Source: Aliiglaciecola sp. CAU 1673 (GTDB taxonomy: Bacteria > Pseudomonadota > Gammaproteobacteria > Enterobacterales > Alteromonadaceae). Taken from it: a DNA stretch of 64,000 nt. Position 1 is the stretch's first letter; every line of letters starts with the position of its first letter. The notes beneath the pieces are model-generated. The model had not been told where the DNA came from. It saw only the letters and a program-made list of their open reading frames with translations, and made no database searches. This document shows, one piece after another, positions 1-7,528 of the stretch. The translations under genes and the position numbers were made by a program. Where the stretch lies: assembly GCF_029223185.1 (NCBI RefSeq), contig NZ_JARHUG010000001.1, positions 310,001 through 374,000 on the forward strand, written 5' to 3'.

Positions 1-24
1 ATCCGCAAAAGAAGTACAAATCGA

Positions 25-690
25 ATGAAACTGTTATTTTCCGCCACCAATGCGCTCAATAAATGGTTGAGGGCAGATCTCCCACGGCTACCTGCCGAGC
101 AAGGTAAGCAAGCTGGGGTGAACAGCCTGTCATCCGATGCCAACATCTTTAGTTGGCAGGTGCATATTATCGACAACCGTTATCGGTCTTTTGAAAAGAC
201 CATTGTTGCCTGTGAAGCCAATAGTCGCTTTACGTTTTTCCTGCCTGTGCAGGAGCCTTTATCGCTACAAGAACTCACGCCGATATTGCAAATGCAATGG
301 CAGGCAGTAATGGCGGAGACGCTGGAAGAATTTCGTTTGCTGCCTACCAGTGAGATAGCGTTGTTGCTAAGTGATCTTTCAGATATCCAGTTAGAAGCTG
401 AGTGGGTGAGGAATACGGACCTTAGTATCAATGCTCATATCAGCGATGCCGGATATTGGGTAACCGATACCTTGAGCGATCGAAAACTTTCACGAGTAAC
501 GCCGGACTTGGCATTAGAACTGGCTATTTTCCTGAACACCCAAATCAGACGGCAAAAACAACGTAAAGAGCAGTTTATTCCGCTACAGCGGTTGTTTGAG
601 TATTGCGTAGCGTTGATTGCTGACAATCATAGTGAGCAAGGTGTCGGTGGCGAAAATGTGATTAACCTGAGGGATTACAGAGGCAGGTAG
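25..690 (+). CDS. Conserved hypothetical protein, possibly DUF6933-like
   Basis: 221-residue soluble protein with no signal peptide or membrane segment. It begins MKLLFSATNALNKWLR and has a central FSWQVHIIDNRYRSF segment followed by a phenylalanine-rich strand and a helical C-terminus. This order (short start, a WxVxxI.R strand, then an alpha-helical half) recalls the DUF6933 family often found near toxin-antitoxin genes, but that match is from memory and weak. An orphan CcdA antitoxin follows on the same strand, so the gene may belong to the same accessory patch. The ATG at 25 is the first available start; the promoter lies outside the window. No biochemical role can be assigned. Confidence 0.6.
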   Translation: MKLLFSATNALNKWLRADLPRLPAEQGKQAGVNSLSSDANIFSWQVHIIDNRYRSFEKTIVACEANSRFTFFLPVQEPLSLQELTPILQMQWQAVMAETLEEFRLLPTSEIALLLSDLSDIQLEAEWVRNTDLSINAHISDAGYWVTDTLSDRKLSRVTPDLALELAIFLNTQIRRQKQRKEQFIPLQRLFEYCVALIADNHSEQGVGGENVINLRDYRGR

Positions 691-807
691 AAAGACGCTA
701 ATATGTTCACCGTTACTGATAGACCAATATTACGGAAGTGCCAGGCCAATGTGTGCATCGTATGTGAAATATGATTGTGTATAGTTTTTTTAGGCCTTGG
801 GGGTCAG

Positions 808-1056
808 ATGCCCTTATCTAGCAGCCAATCGTCGGAGCCGAAAAAGCGTACCGACCTTTCGATCAGCGAAGCAGTATTGCTTGAGGCTAAGGCTTTGGGC
901 ATCAATCTGTCGCAATCCGCTGAAGTAGGTATTCGACAAGCCATCACCAGTGCCAAGCGCGAGCAGTGGCTGGCCGAGAATGAGAGTGCTATCAATAGTT
1001 CCAATGCCTTTGTAGAACAAAGCGGGATGCCTTTGGCGCAGTATCGTTATTTCTAA
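808..1056 (+). CDS. CcdA-family type II antitoxin, orphan
   Basis: 82-residue CcdA-like antitoxin. The N-terminal half (KKRTDLSISEAVLLEAKALG) is the ribbon-helix-helix DNA-binding and dimerisation part, and the C-terminal half (REQWLAENESAINSSN, FVEQSGMPLAQYRYF) is the typical toxin-binding tail. Family members repress their own operon and neutralise the gyrase poison CcdB. I use the ATG at 808; an upstream TTG at 775 would add an unlikely hydrophobic extension. In ordinary ccd loci ccdB follows within a few bases, but here the next ~50 bases carry no plus-strand reading frame and the next genes run the other way. The toxin has therefore been lost, or never accompanied this copy. The product may still act as a repressor or an anti-addiction antitoxin. 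Confidence 0.85.
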   Translation: MPLSSSQSSEPKKRTDLSISEAVLLEAKALGINLSQSAEVGIRQAITSAKREQWLAENESAINSSNAFVEQSGMPLAQYRYF

Positions 1057-1103
1057 TTTCACCCAGTAGAGAAATATCAGCCGCGAAATTGGTTAAATGT
1101 TTC

Positions 1104-1385
1104 TTAAAAATCAACAACCTGCCTGATTATATCGGCTAGTGGTTGCAGGTTTCCATTGTATCCGGCGATATAAGCCGAGACCCATACGTCCTTCGAGATT
1201 TTGGGCCAGGTGATGTCGTGACCTAGGGTAAAGAGCAGTTGTTCAAAGAAAAATCGTTGGGTTGCGGTGAAGGCCGCTTCGGCCTGTGCCAATTCCTTAT
1301 CATTATGCAAATCAAGGAGATTGATAAGGATGGTGGTACCGGGATAACAATAAGGATCTTGTTCGGCGCCGTACTTATCGCGCAT
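1104..1385 (-). pseudogene. fic: Fic-family toxin with internal deletion removing the active site
   Basis: The 93-codon product joins both ends of a Fic protein. It begins MRDKYGAEQDPYCYPGTTIL, continues through QAEAAFTA, then jumps directly to TQRFFFEQL...ITWPKISKDVW and ends LADIIRQVVDF. In full-length Fic proteins (about 200 residues) roughly 100 residues lie between these parts, including the HPFxxGNGR AMP-transferase motif with the catalytic His; all of that is absent. The reading frame is kept, so the deletion is in-frame. A short protein could still be made but cannot catalyse AMPylation. I place the start at the ATG at 1385, which overlaps the antitoxin stop by 11 bases; a TTG at 1406 is less likely. 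Confidence 0.85.
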
Positions 1386-1533
1386 ATTTGCGACGAAGCT
1401 CGGCAATAGACTTATTGCGATCCTCTTGTTTTAAGGCCATGCCCTCGTAAGCCAAACTGGTTTCATAGTTTTCCATTTTGGGGATGAACTTAGCGCCGTC
1501 TTTTTTTGGGGTTTTAGCGGCTGGATGTGCCAT
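1375..1533 (-). CDS. Short Fic antitoxin (YhfG/VbhA type)
   Basis: 52-residue protein ending SIAELRRKYAR, upstream of and overlapping the fic remnant. It contains YETSLAYEGM, which fits the class I Fic inhibitory-helix motif (S/T)xxxE(G/N): Ser, three residues, Glu, Gly. In known pairs this helix puts its Glu into the Fic ATP pocket and blocks AMPylation. The C-terminal ELRRKYAR resembles the tail of E. coli YhfG. The ATG at 1533 follows a GGAG ribosome site at good spacing and is preferred over the start at 1560. The antitoxin is intact although the toxin has lost its catalytic core. Confidence 0.75.
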   Translation of the reverse strand: MAHPAAKTPKKDGAKFIPKMENYETSLAYEGMALKQEDRNKSIAELRRKYAR

Positions 1534-1752
1534 GGATAACTCCAAGTGGCAATTTGTCATTTGTTACGACAATTTTACCCTACTTTTCAAGCCTCCCAAA
1601 AAAGATTTAGTTTGGACCATGCGATCATGGGGTAAGAGTTGTTGAATCGAACGGACAACTGGCAGGGAATCAAAAACTCAGAGTCACTGAAGCAGCAACC
1701 TTGATTCAAATCCCATACGCTACTCGGGTCTTGTAATGGCAAAACCAGCCAA

Positions 1753-1881
1753 TCATTCAAGCTGCGTCCCGCAGTGGCAGGCTCCCATCGAGGCTTTATT
1801 GGCGGCCGCTTGATTACGACCGTTCTTTTTTGATTCATACAGGGCGATATCAGCGCTTGCCGGCTTCTTTGCTGAATGGCG
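1753..1881 (-). pseudogene. GGDEF gene 3'-end relic (copy 1)
   Basis: On the minus strand, codons around 1803-1854 read ADIALYESKKNGRNQA, the conserved end of a GGDEF (diguanylate cyclase) domain, with a stop near 1753. The frame is open only from about 1881, so the rest of the domain, including GG(D/E)EF, is missing. The surrounding 1561-1892 stretch has no convincing gene; the apparent 83-codon frame here is out of phase with the relic. A very similar tail lies at 5483-5554. Confidence 0.6.
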
Positions 1882-1892
1882 TTACCCCCCCA

Positions 1893-2639
1893 TTAATGAA
1901 TGAGCTCAATCTGTTGTTTGATGCCTTCTTCAAAGGAGTACATGAAGCCGTAACGCCCGGAAATGGTCAGTTCAATATTTCTGGCTATCAACGGGCCGTC
2001 AGCCACTAAAGGTTCATACCAGGTATCAATCACAAAACGTTTGATTGTTGCCAGCGTACTTGGGTGAAAAGGGTCCAGATTCGTAAAGCTCATTCTGCAG
2101 AAGCGGTTTGTGTGCTTATCAATTCGCACAAAGGCAACGAGATACTCGTCAAAGTTACTGTCCGGTTCTTCATCGTCATTGCGCTTTTCATCGTTAGCGG
2201 CTGAAGTGTAGAGGTCCATATCGCCCTTAAATACCCAGTAGTCTGCCTCCTCTTCATAGAAGCTTAACTTTAAGGTATCGATTATGGCGGGTGTCAGCAC
2301 AAAGGGACTGGGTAAGTTGACGTCGGCCAATGATTTGCCGGAGACCGACACAACACGCCAGCGTGTATCCGCCGGCTGAGCAGGGTCAAAACGCATATGG
2401 GTTTGATTACCTTCTGTGTCTGATAGTGTTTTGTCGTAGGCCGTATTCTCGAGACTCTGACTCAGCGCTTGTCTGCTGATGAGGTCTTGTTTGGCAGTCT
2501 GCAATGCCGCCATCGTCTGAATTTCGTTTGCAGTGTGCGGGGCGTTTTCCGCCTGCGCCAATGATGCACAAGTCAGGCAGCAAAGCACCCAAGTCACACA
2601 CAATCTGAAAGAGCGTCCAGGGAATAATAAAGAGTTCAA
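1893..2639 (-). CDS. Secreted hypothetical protein
   Basis: 248 residues with an N-terminal signal peptide (hydrophobic VTWVLCCLTCASL followed by AQA). I choose the TTG at 2639 because AAGGAG sits eight bases upstream and the preceding gene stops at 2641-2643, so the two are tightly coupled. The mature part is acidic, with a DEKRNDDEEPDSNFDEYLV stretch and a C-terminal SGRYGFMYSFEEGIKQQIELIH. The alternation of charged and aromatic residues suggests a beta-rich periplasmic domain, but no catalytic motif is visible. It is the last gene of a leftward operon with two membrane proteins. Confidence 0.7.
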   Translation of the reverse strand: MNSLLFPGRSFRLCVTWVLCCLTCASLAQAENAPHTANEIQTMAALQTAKQDLISRQALSQSLENTAYDKTLSDTEGNQTHMRFDPAQPADTRWRVVSVSGKSLADVNLPSPFVLTPAIIDTLKLSFYEEEADYWVFKGDMDLYTSAANDEKRNDDEEPDSNFDEYLVAFVRIDKHTNRFCRMSFTNLDPFHPSTLATIKRFVIDTWYEPLVADGPLIARNIELTISGRYGFMYSFEEGIKQQIELIH

Positions 2640-2640
2640 A

Positions 2641-3300
2641 CTACTTGCTCCTTTGTAAACGCGGATAAGCGAAGCGATAGATAATGGTGAGCACAAACAC
2701 CGTGATAATAGGCATCAACAGTACCGGTGGGGTGCGTAAGCTATCCGGCAGGACGTGATTGTTTCCAAGAAAAAAAACCGTCGTGGCGATTAACATCGAC
2801 GAGCCCATTCTGGTGAGATGACGTGTAACTCGTAATCTGTTGGTTAATCTTCCCTGTCTAATTTGTTTAATGTCGCCGAAGATAAACAATAAGGCGCACA
2901 CACCGATAAAGGCATAGCCCGCATAGGGCGGTTCTGTCGCAGGGTAGGGCCAGTTAAGCATGGTGCCCAAAACAGCTAACGCGAAACAAGTGGTGCACAG
3001 CAACCCACTCATGGCCAGCTCTAACTTGGCCCTGATCTGTGTTGCGGGTAGCGTAGGTCTGGCGGCGAGCCCGCCTGTTATGACTAAATAAAGCGCAAAG
3101 GCAGACAGCACGAAGGTAAACTGAAGCTCGCGCACATAAGATAAGTAAAAGCCGCTCAGGCAAAGCAGTAACATGGATGCGATGTAAACCACACCGGCTT
3201 GTTTATGGATGCGGCTTCCCTTGGTTACAAACAGTGCGGTGAATCCCGCAAAGACTGCACAACAACCGACGGCAAAGTGCAGCAATGCAACTATGTTCAT
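2641..3300 (-). CDS. DUF2306-like integral membrane protein
   Basis: 219 residues with about seven hydrophobic segments. It starts MNIVALLHFAVGCCAVFAGFTAL, has GSRIHKQAGVVYIASMLLL near residue 30 (the short HxxxG-like pattern typical of DUF2306 proteins) and ends in two membrane spans and RLQRSK. The function of this family is unknown. Its ATG overlaps the stop of the upstream membrane gene by four bases, and the downstream secreted protein starts two bases after its stop, so the three are almost certainly co-transcribed. Confidence 0.7.
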   Translation of the reverse strand: MNIVALLHFAVGCCAVFAGFTALFVTKGSRIHKQAGVVYIASMLLLCLSGFYLSYVRELQFTFVLSAFALYLVITGGLAARPTLPATQIRAKLELAMSGLLCTTCFALAVLGTMLNWPYPATEPPYAGYAFIGVCALLFIFGDIKQIRQGRLTNRLRVTRHLTRMGSSMLIATTVFFLGNNHVLPDSLRTPPVLLMPIITVFVLTIIYRFAYPRLQRSK

Positions 3301-3986
3301 TGCTTATTCCCGGCAGGCGTCTTCAGCAAGGCAAAGCCCATGCAGATAAACCACAAAATCTGAGATAAACCAAAGGCATCTTTGAGTTCGGGAAGTGCCT
3401 GAATAAGCGTTAGTACGCCAACTAAACCAACCACTACACCGAATAGGTTAAGCAACTTTGAAAGCTGTGCTGTTTTCAATCCGTAAACGCTTAACATCAA
3501 TACCCACATGCCGCCGACTAATTCGATACCGCCACCCAGGCCGTTCACCACAGTGGTATAAACGTAAAACACGGTTTCGGCATGAGGGCTTCCTTGTGAA
3601 AACAAGTTAACCATGGTGTTTAAGCCAACCAGCGCCATCATCCCTGAGCACATCATTAACACCACCCAAATCAGGCCGAATGCAGTGGCAAAGTTAAGCA
3701 AGTACGACGATGTACTTTTTAGACGGGCGTGGGTGGCCTGCACCGACACTAGCAGTAAAATGCCGAATATCAGATAGCCGATGATGTTAGCGAGGCTGAG
3801 CATGGATTGTTGTGCGGCAATGTAGGCGATTTTATTGCTGACGGTGCCTGATTGAGGTATGGACAAGAGCACCCCGTAGATCAAAAACATCGCAACGTAG
3901 CAAAGCGGCATGGCAAAGTAAGCGCTTGCTCCCCATCGAAGGATTGAATGAATTGACGTATTTGGGTAAGTCGCCTCGGGATACAT
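3297..3986 (-). CDS. Multi-pass membrane protein, first gene of a leftward operon
   Basis: 229 residues and about six hydrophobic segments, with a glycine-rich VVNGLGGGIELVGGMWVLML segment around residue 150. The overall layout (hydrophilic start, paired spans, LLNLFGVVVGLVGVLTL, then a last span) resembles DUF4386-type membrane proteins, but the similarity is only in pattern. It is divergent from the AraC-type regulator at 4225; the roughly 240-base gap between them would hold both promoters, so the regulator may control this operon. No transport motif is visible. Confidence 0.65.
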   Translation of the reverse strand: MYPEATYPNTSIHSILRWGASAYFAMPLCYVAMFLIYGVLLSIPQSGTVSNKIAYIAAQQSMLSLANIIGYLIFGILLLVSVQATHARLKSTSSYLLNFATAFGLIWVVLMMCSGMMALVGLNTMVNLFSQGSPHAETVFYVYTTVVNGLGGGIELVGGMWVLMLSVYGLKTAQLSKLLNLFGVVVGLVGVLTLIQALPELKDAFGLSQILWFICMGFALLKTPAGNKQ

Positions 3987-4224
3987 GGTTATCGATTCCT
4001 TATTGCTAAATTGACAATGGATGAACAGGATATGGATAACTATGTCTCAATTCGTCTTTTCCATTTAACGAGGACAATTTTTTTGTTTCTGACATGAGCG
4101 TGATTTGTGTGTTTTTTTGCACAATGTCATCTGTCAGGCTGAATGTCTGTCCGCAATACGTAGGGAAGACAAAACATCACGCCATTATGCTAATTTAACG
4201 CCATGCAGAGTCAGGATGGTTTTT

Positions 4225-5364
4225 ATGCCTCAGGTTTTTTTGGCAATCGCTGCCATGGCAGTGGCAAGCTTTACGTTGTTAGTACTGCTGTTTCAAGGGC
4301 CGTCCCAGTCTAAAAGCCCTTTAATGCTGGTGTTGCTGTGTTTGTTTTGTGTATCAACCGGGCCAGTGGTGTTTACGTTCTTTCCATCGCTCAAGCAGCT
4401 TTATATCAGCGCACTTCCCCTGCTGTTCTTCACCTTGCTACCCGGTATATGGTTTTATCATGAAGCGCTAACGGCGCAGGGGCAGTGGGGCTGGAAGTGG
4501 GATATGTGGGAGCACATTGCGCCACTGCCGGTAGCCGGTTTGCTGGGGATCGCCCTAATATTGCTTCCCAGCGCTGCGTTTAACGCCATGTTTTTCGCTG
4601 AGTACCCCGGTGATGACAGTTGGATAACCATTCTTTCCATGGCCTTTTTTGCTGCTGTTGTCATCTGGTGCGTATTGAGCTGCTTCTATCTCATCAAGCT
4701 GAATTTGCGGAGCGCAGATTACAGAAGACGGCTAAAAGATGTGTACTCAAATGAGCAGGGAAAAAGCCTCAAATGGTTAAGCGGTATCTCCTTACTTATC
4801 GTCCTTGCCTGGGTGTATGCGCTGGTTGTACTGGCTTTTGAGGACAGATTGGCGTTTATCGGCCTGTCCGAAACTGGTGTGCTGGTGCTATTGGTGGTAA
4901 TTGTGTGGGTAATCTCTGCGAATGGATTACGGCAGCGTCCGGGCTTTGAGGAGGCGTCCCTACCTGAAAAGGCGGTATCGCCACAAAAGAGCAAGAAAAC
5001 TTATGAGCGCTCAGCATTAACGAGTGACGATTTATCACATATCGCCGCCAAGTTAACTGCCGCCATTCAAGGTGCAAATGCCCACCTTGATCCTGACTTA
5101 ACCCTGGCGAAACTTTCCGCATTAACCGGCGAGCCACCACAATATGTTTCGCAGACGTTGTCCCAACACCTCAACACAACGTTTTTCGACTTTATTAATT
5201 TCGCCAGAATTGACCATGCCAAGCGCTTACTGGTTGAAAGCAACCAGTCGGTTCTGGATATTGCCCTGGCCACGGGGTTTAATTCCCGGTCATCCTTCTA
5301 TAAAGCGTTTAAGCAATATACGGGGTTAACACCGAGTCAGTATCGTAGCGCGCAAAAAACATAA
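4225..5364 (+). CDS. Membrane-anchored AraC-family transcriptional regulator
   Basis: About 379 residues. The N-terminal 240 residues form about seven hydrophobic segments (from VFLAIAAMAVASFTLLVLLF onward), and the C-terminal ~100 residues are an AraC/XylS DNA-binding domain with LTLAKLSALTGEPPQYVSQTLSQ as the first helix-turn-helix and VLDIALATGFNSRSSFYKAFK, TGLTPSQYR as the second. Proteins of this 7TM-AraC type are thought to sense a signal in or at the membrane. ATG 4225 follows an AGGA at good spacing; ATG 4216 is an alternative, and the longer frame from 4105 lacks membrane or family character. It is divergent from the membrane-protein operon, the likely target. Confidence 0.85.
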   Translation: MPQVFLAIAAMAVASFTLLVLLFQGPSQSKSPLMLVLLCLFCVSTGPVVFTFFPSLKQLYISALPLLFFTLLPGIWFYHEALTAQGQWGWKWDMWEHIAPLPVAGLLGIALILLPSAAFNAMFFAEYPGDDSWITILSMAFFAAVVIWCVLSCFYLIKLNLRSADYRRRLKDVYSNEQGKSLKWLSGISLLIVLAWVYALVVLAFEDRLAFIGLSETGVLVLLVVIVWVISANGLRQRPGFEEASLPEKAVSPQKSKKTYERSALTSDDLSHIAAKLTAAIQGANAHLDPDLTLAKLSALTGEPPQYVSQTLSQHLNTTFFDFINFARIDHAKRLLVESNQSVLDIALATGFNSRSSFYKAFKQYTGLTPSQYRSAQKT

Positions 5365-5482
5365 TCACTGTTTCACAGGGGGCCGCCGAAACCGGGCTAT
5401 GGATGCTACGTCATTTGACGACTCGGGTTTATCTTGGCAAAAACCGGCCGCGTTTTAAGCCAGGGCCTGCATTTGCAGAACC

Positions 5483-5554
5483 CTAGTCTTTATAGACGGT
5501 TGCCTGATTGCGGCCGTTCTTTTTCGATTCATACAAGGCGATTTTCGCTGGGTA
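5483..5554 (-). pseudogene. GGDEF gene 3'-end relic (copy 2)
   Basis: Minus-strand codons read KIALYESKKNGRNQATVYKD then a stop at 5483-5485, the typical C-terminal end of a GGDEF domain. About 39 bases match the relic near 1809-1850 with a handful of mismatches. No upstream part of a GGDEF gene is present; the open frame fades within a few codons. The rest of the 5365-5672 gap shows no gene. Confidence 0.6.
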
Positions 5555-5672
5555 AATTAGGGATCGACCCTAAACACATCACTATTTGTTACAGATTGTC
5601 ATCAAACTGGTAAAACCTTGGCTCTACCACGTGCAGTATAGTTTCAAGAAATCCTGTTCCCTGGTGCACCCA

Positions 5673-6446
5673 ATGCGCAAGACTCAATTGCTGTTCTTCT
5701 CCTTTCTCTTTGTTTCTGGTGGGATATTGGCTGACGCGATATCAAAGGTTCCCACAGGGAAAGTATTTCTCTATACAAAATCAAACATGGATGGAACTAA
5801 CGAAGGAAATATTGCGGTTTACTATCGTGATGCCTACGAAATTGAGTCATTTAAATGGCACGACGGTAATCATTCGGCAACTGTTGTCAGGGCGCTGATT
5901 AATCCTGATACCTTAAATGTCAGGCAGTTCGAAGCATATCGGCTGAAGGCCGACGGAACCAAACAACCCGGTGCTGAGCTAACTGAAGTTAATGATAATG
6001 AACTTAAAGGCATGATTGGAAATCAAGCTTTGCAGCTTAATGTTGAAGGCCGTGCTTGGCATAGTTATGACTTTGATTTTTCCAGTCTCGCATATGCCTA
6101 TCGTTTTTTGGATGATAAACAAGACGGCCTCATATTCGACATTATAGATATCGATTTCAGTGGGGAAGCTGCACAACTGAAAGTCTTTGGCAAAGTACAA
6201 ATGGAGTATGCTGGCAAAATAACCCGAGATGGGAAGTCTTTGCTTGAGTTCAACATTGATGGTCCCGGTCTCGATAACCGTGGCGGCCAAATCTGGTTCA
6301 ATGAGAAAACAGCAGAGATGTACGGCCTGACCATTGAGAAGCCAGACGAGTCAAGCTACAACTCAAACCTAATGCGTTTACGAATGCAAATGGATGCCAA
6401 CGAAGAGCAATGGCAAGCCTATAAATTAAAACAATTGAACCCCTGA
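5673..6446 (+). CDS. Periplasmic hypothetical protein
   Basis: 257 residues. I choose the ATG at 5673 because it gives a clean signal peptide (MRKTQLLFFSFLFVSGGILADA), unlike the frame start at 5586. The mature protein has repeated beta-strand-like segments (GNIAVYYRDAYEIESFKWHD, LIFDIIDIDFSGEAAQLKVF, GGQIWFNEKTAEMYGLTIEKP), suggesting an all-beta fold of the kind found in DUF3108-like or lipid-binding periplasmic proteins; this is inference. The gene is more A+T-rich than its neighbours. A strong hairpin terminator follows at 6534. Confidence 0.7.
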   Translation: MRKTQLLFFSFLFVSGGILADAISKVPTGKVFLYTKSNMDGTNEGNIAVYYRDAYEIESFKWHDGNHSATVVRALINPDTLNVRQFEAYRLKADGTKQPGAELTEVNDNELKGMIGNQALQLNVEGRAWHSYDFDFSSLAYAYRFLDDKQDGLIFDIIDIDFSGEAAQLKVFGKVQMEYAGKITRDGKSLLEFNIDGPGLDNRGGQIWFNEKTAEMYGLTIEKPDESSYNSNLMRLRMQMDANEEQWQAYKLKQLNP

Positions 6447-6533
6447 CAGGACGACAGCTAATGGTACTGCCAAGCGCATGTAAGCTATCGGATCGGCGGT
6501 TGTATTTATTGCCGCTTGGGTTGGGGAAATAAA

Positions 6534-6556
6534 AAGGCGAGCATCCTGCTCGCCTT
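6534..6556. terminator. Bidirectional rho-independent terminator
   Basis: Perfect 10-base inverted repeat AAGGCGAGCA/TGCTCGCCTT around a TCC loop, with A-run on the left and a T/C-rich stretch on the right. It lies between the convergent genes ending at 6446 (+) and 6576 (-) and can serve both. Confidence 0.85.
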
Positions 6557-6575
6557 CTTCTGTTCGAGAATATGT

Positions 6576-7262
6576 CTAAGGGTGTTGGGCAGGCCTTTCT
6601 TTTACCCCCATCACCAGCAGCCACAGGCAGGTGCCAATTTCTCCCAGTGAGGCGGGTTTACTGATAAAACCGGGCAGCGAAACATCAGGGAAGAGCAGGG
6701 TGCCGAGGAACAGGGTCAGGTAGCCGAAGCAGCCCACCATCAGCAGAATGCCTAAGATTTTGGGCATACAGCCGGATTTAAAAATCAGAAAACCTAAGGG
6801 AAACAACCAAAGCCCCCAGAAGATTTGCACCACCTTTATGCCGTTGTTGTAAGAGTGCAGTAACAGCATCACTTGTGCTTGTATTTGTTCGGCACTGAGT
6901 GCACTTAGATAAGGCGCCCCGCTTAACAGGGTTAATACATCGACTTTATTGATCATATTAAATAGTGAGATGGGCGCACTGACGGCCGCCAATATCACCA
7001 TTAAGATTGCCGCAGTGCGGTTAACCTCTTTGAACAGCGCAAACATGAGAAAGGGCAGTATCAAGAAAAAGATATAGCTAAACACACCGGCAACGATGCC
7101 CGAACGGTACAAAAGCTCGGATGACATAATGTTGCTGACCGTAGTGGCTGCATCCCCCCAAGCAATGAGTTGAGAGGGAACATAGAGCAGATTAAATATT
7201 CCGGTTAAAACAACGAGCAGGTAGACAACACCTGCTAATCGGGCTGTGCTTTTCTTGGTCAT
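6576..7262 (-). CDS. DUF4386 family membrane protein
   Basis: 228 residues with six hydrophobic segments. The start TARLAGVVYLLVVLTGIFNLLYVP and the central region with the conserved Asn/Lys and Tyr-rich amphipathic segment (MLLLHSYNNGIKVVQIFWGLWLFPLGFLIFKS) are characteristic of DUF4386. The function is unknown. It is transcribed alone toward the terminator at 6534. Confidence 0.85.
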   Translation of the reverse strand: MTKKSTARLAGVVYLLVVLTGIFNLLYVPSQLIAWGDAATTVSNIMSSELLYRSGIVAGVFSYIFFLILPFLMFALFKEVNRTAAILMVILAAVSAPISLFNMINKVDVLTLLSGAPYLSALSAEQIQAQVMLLLHSYNNGIKVVQIFWGLWLFPLGFLIFKSGCMPKILGILLMVGCFGYLTLFLGTLLFPDVSLPGFISKPASLGEIGTCLWLLVMGVKERPAQHP

Positions 7263-7349
7263 GCTTTGTCTCTTTAAATCTTCAAGGTTTCCACGCTGCC
7301 CACAGTAATTTCATGGGCTCAGACCGAAAGAGTGACATAACAAAAGCTG

Positions 7350-7378
7350 AAAAAAGCGTCGAATTCGGAATTCGACGC
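7350..7378 (-). terminator. Strong minus-strand terminator of a short transcript
   Basis: Perfect 11-base inverted repeat (GCGTCGAATTC / GAATTCGACGC, 7356-7378, one-base centre). On the minus strand it is followed directly by six T (7355-7350), a textbook rho-independent terminator. The only thing upstream of it on that strand before the ABC operon is the short frame at 7395-7475, so a small transcript must end here. Confidence 0.8.
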
Positions 7379-7394
7379 ACATTTCTGGTGACTT

Positions 7395-7475
7395 TTATCC
7401 GGATTTAATACCAGCAGCCGTACATGGAGCTAGGCAGGAGCACGAGTTTTTGTGGGTAGAGCCTTTCACCACCAT
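7395..7475 (-). CDS. Candidate 26-residue Cys-containing peptide gene (or sRNA)
   Basis: Minus-strand frame with ATG at 7475, encoding 26 residues that begin MVVKGSTHKNSC and end CTAAGIKSG. Three Cys fall in a cluster with the pattern C-x-C-x3-C. An AAGGGG ribosome site precedes the ATG by about eight bases, and the rho-independent terminator starts 16 bases after the stop codon. The frame has no homologue I recognise and could be chance within a small RNA gene, or the end of a decayed gene. Its position, divergent to an exporter-like ABC operon, makes a secreted or modified peptide conceivable but unproven. Confidence 0.3.
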   Translation of the reverse strand: MVVKGSTHKNSCSCLAPCTAAGIKSG

Positions 7476-7528
7476 TTCACCAGCCCCTTTATAGACTGCG
7501 TCCCATCTTGTTAAAGACGGGAATAAAC

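Noticed and set aside
1587-1838. An 83-codon minus-strand frame beginning MNQKRTVVIKRPP
   Set aside because: It is out of phase with the GGDEF-tail relic that the same DNA encodes and has no ribosome site or family features.
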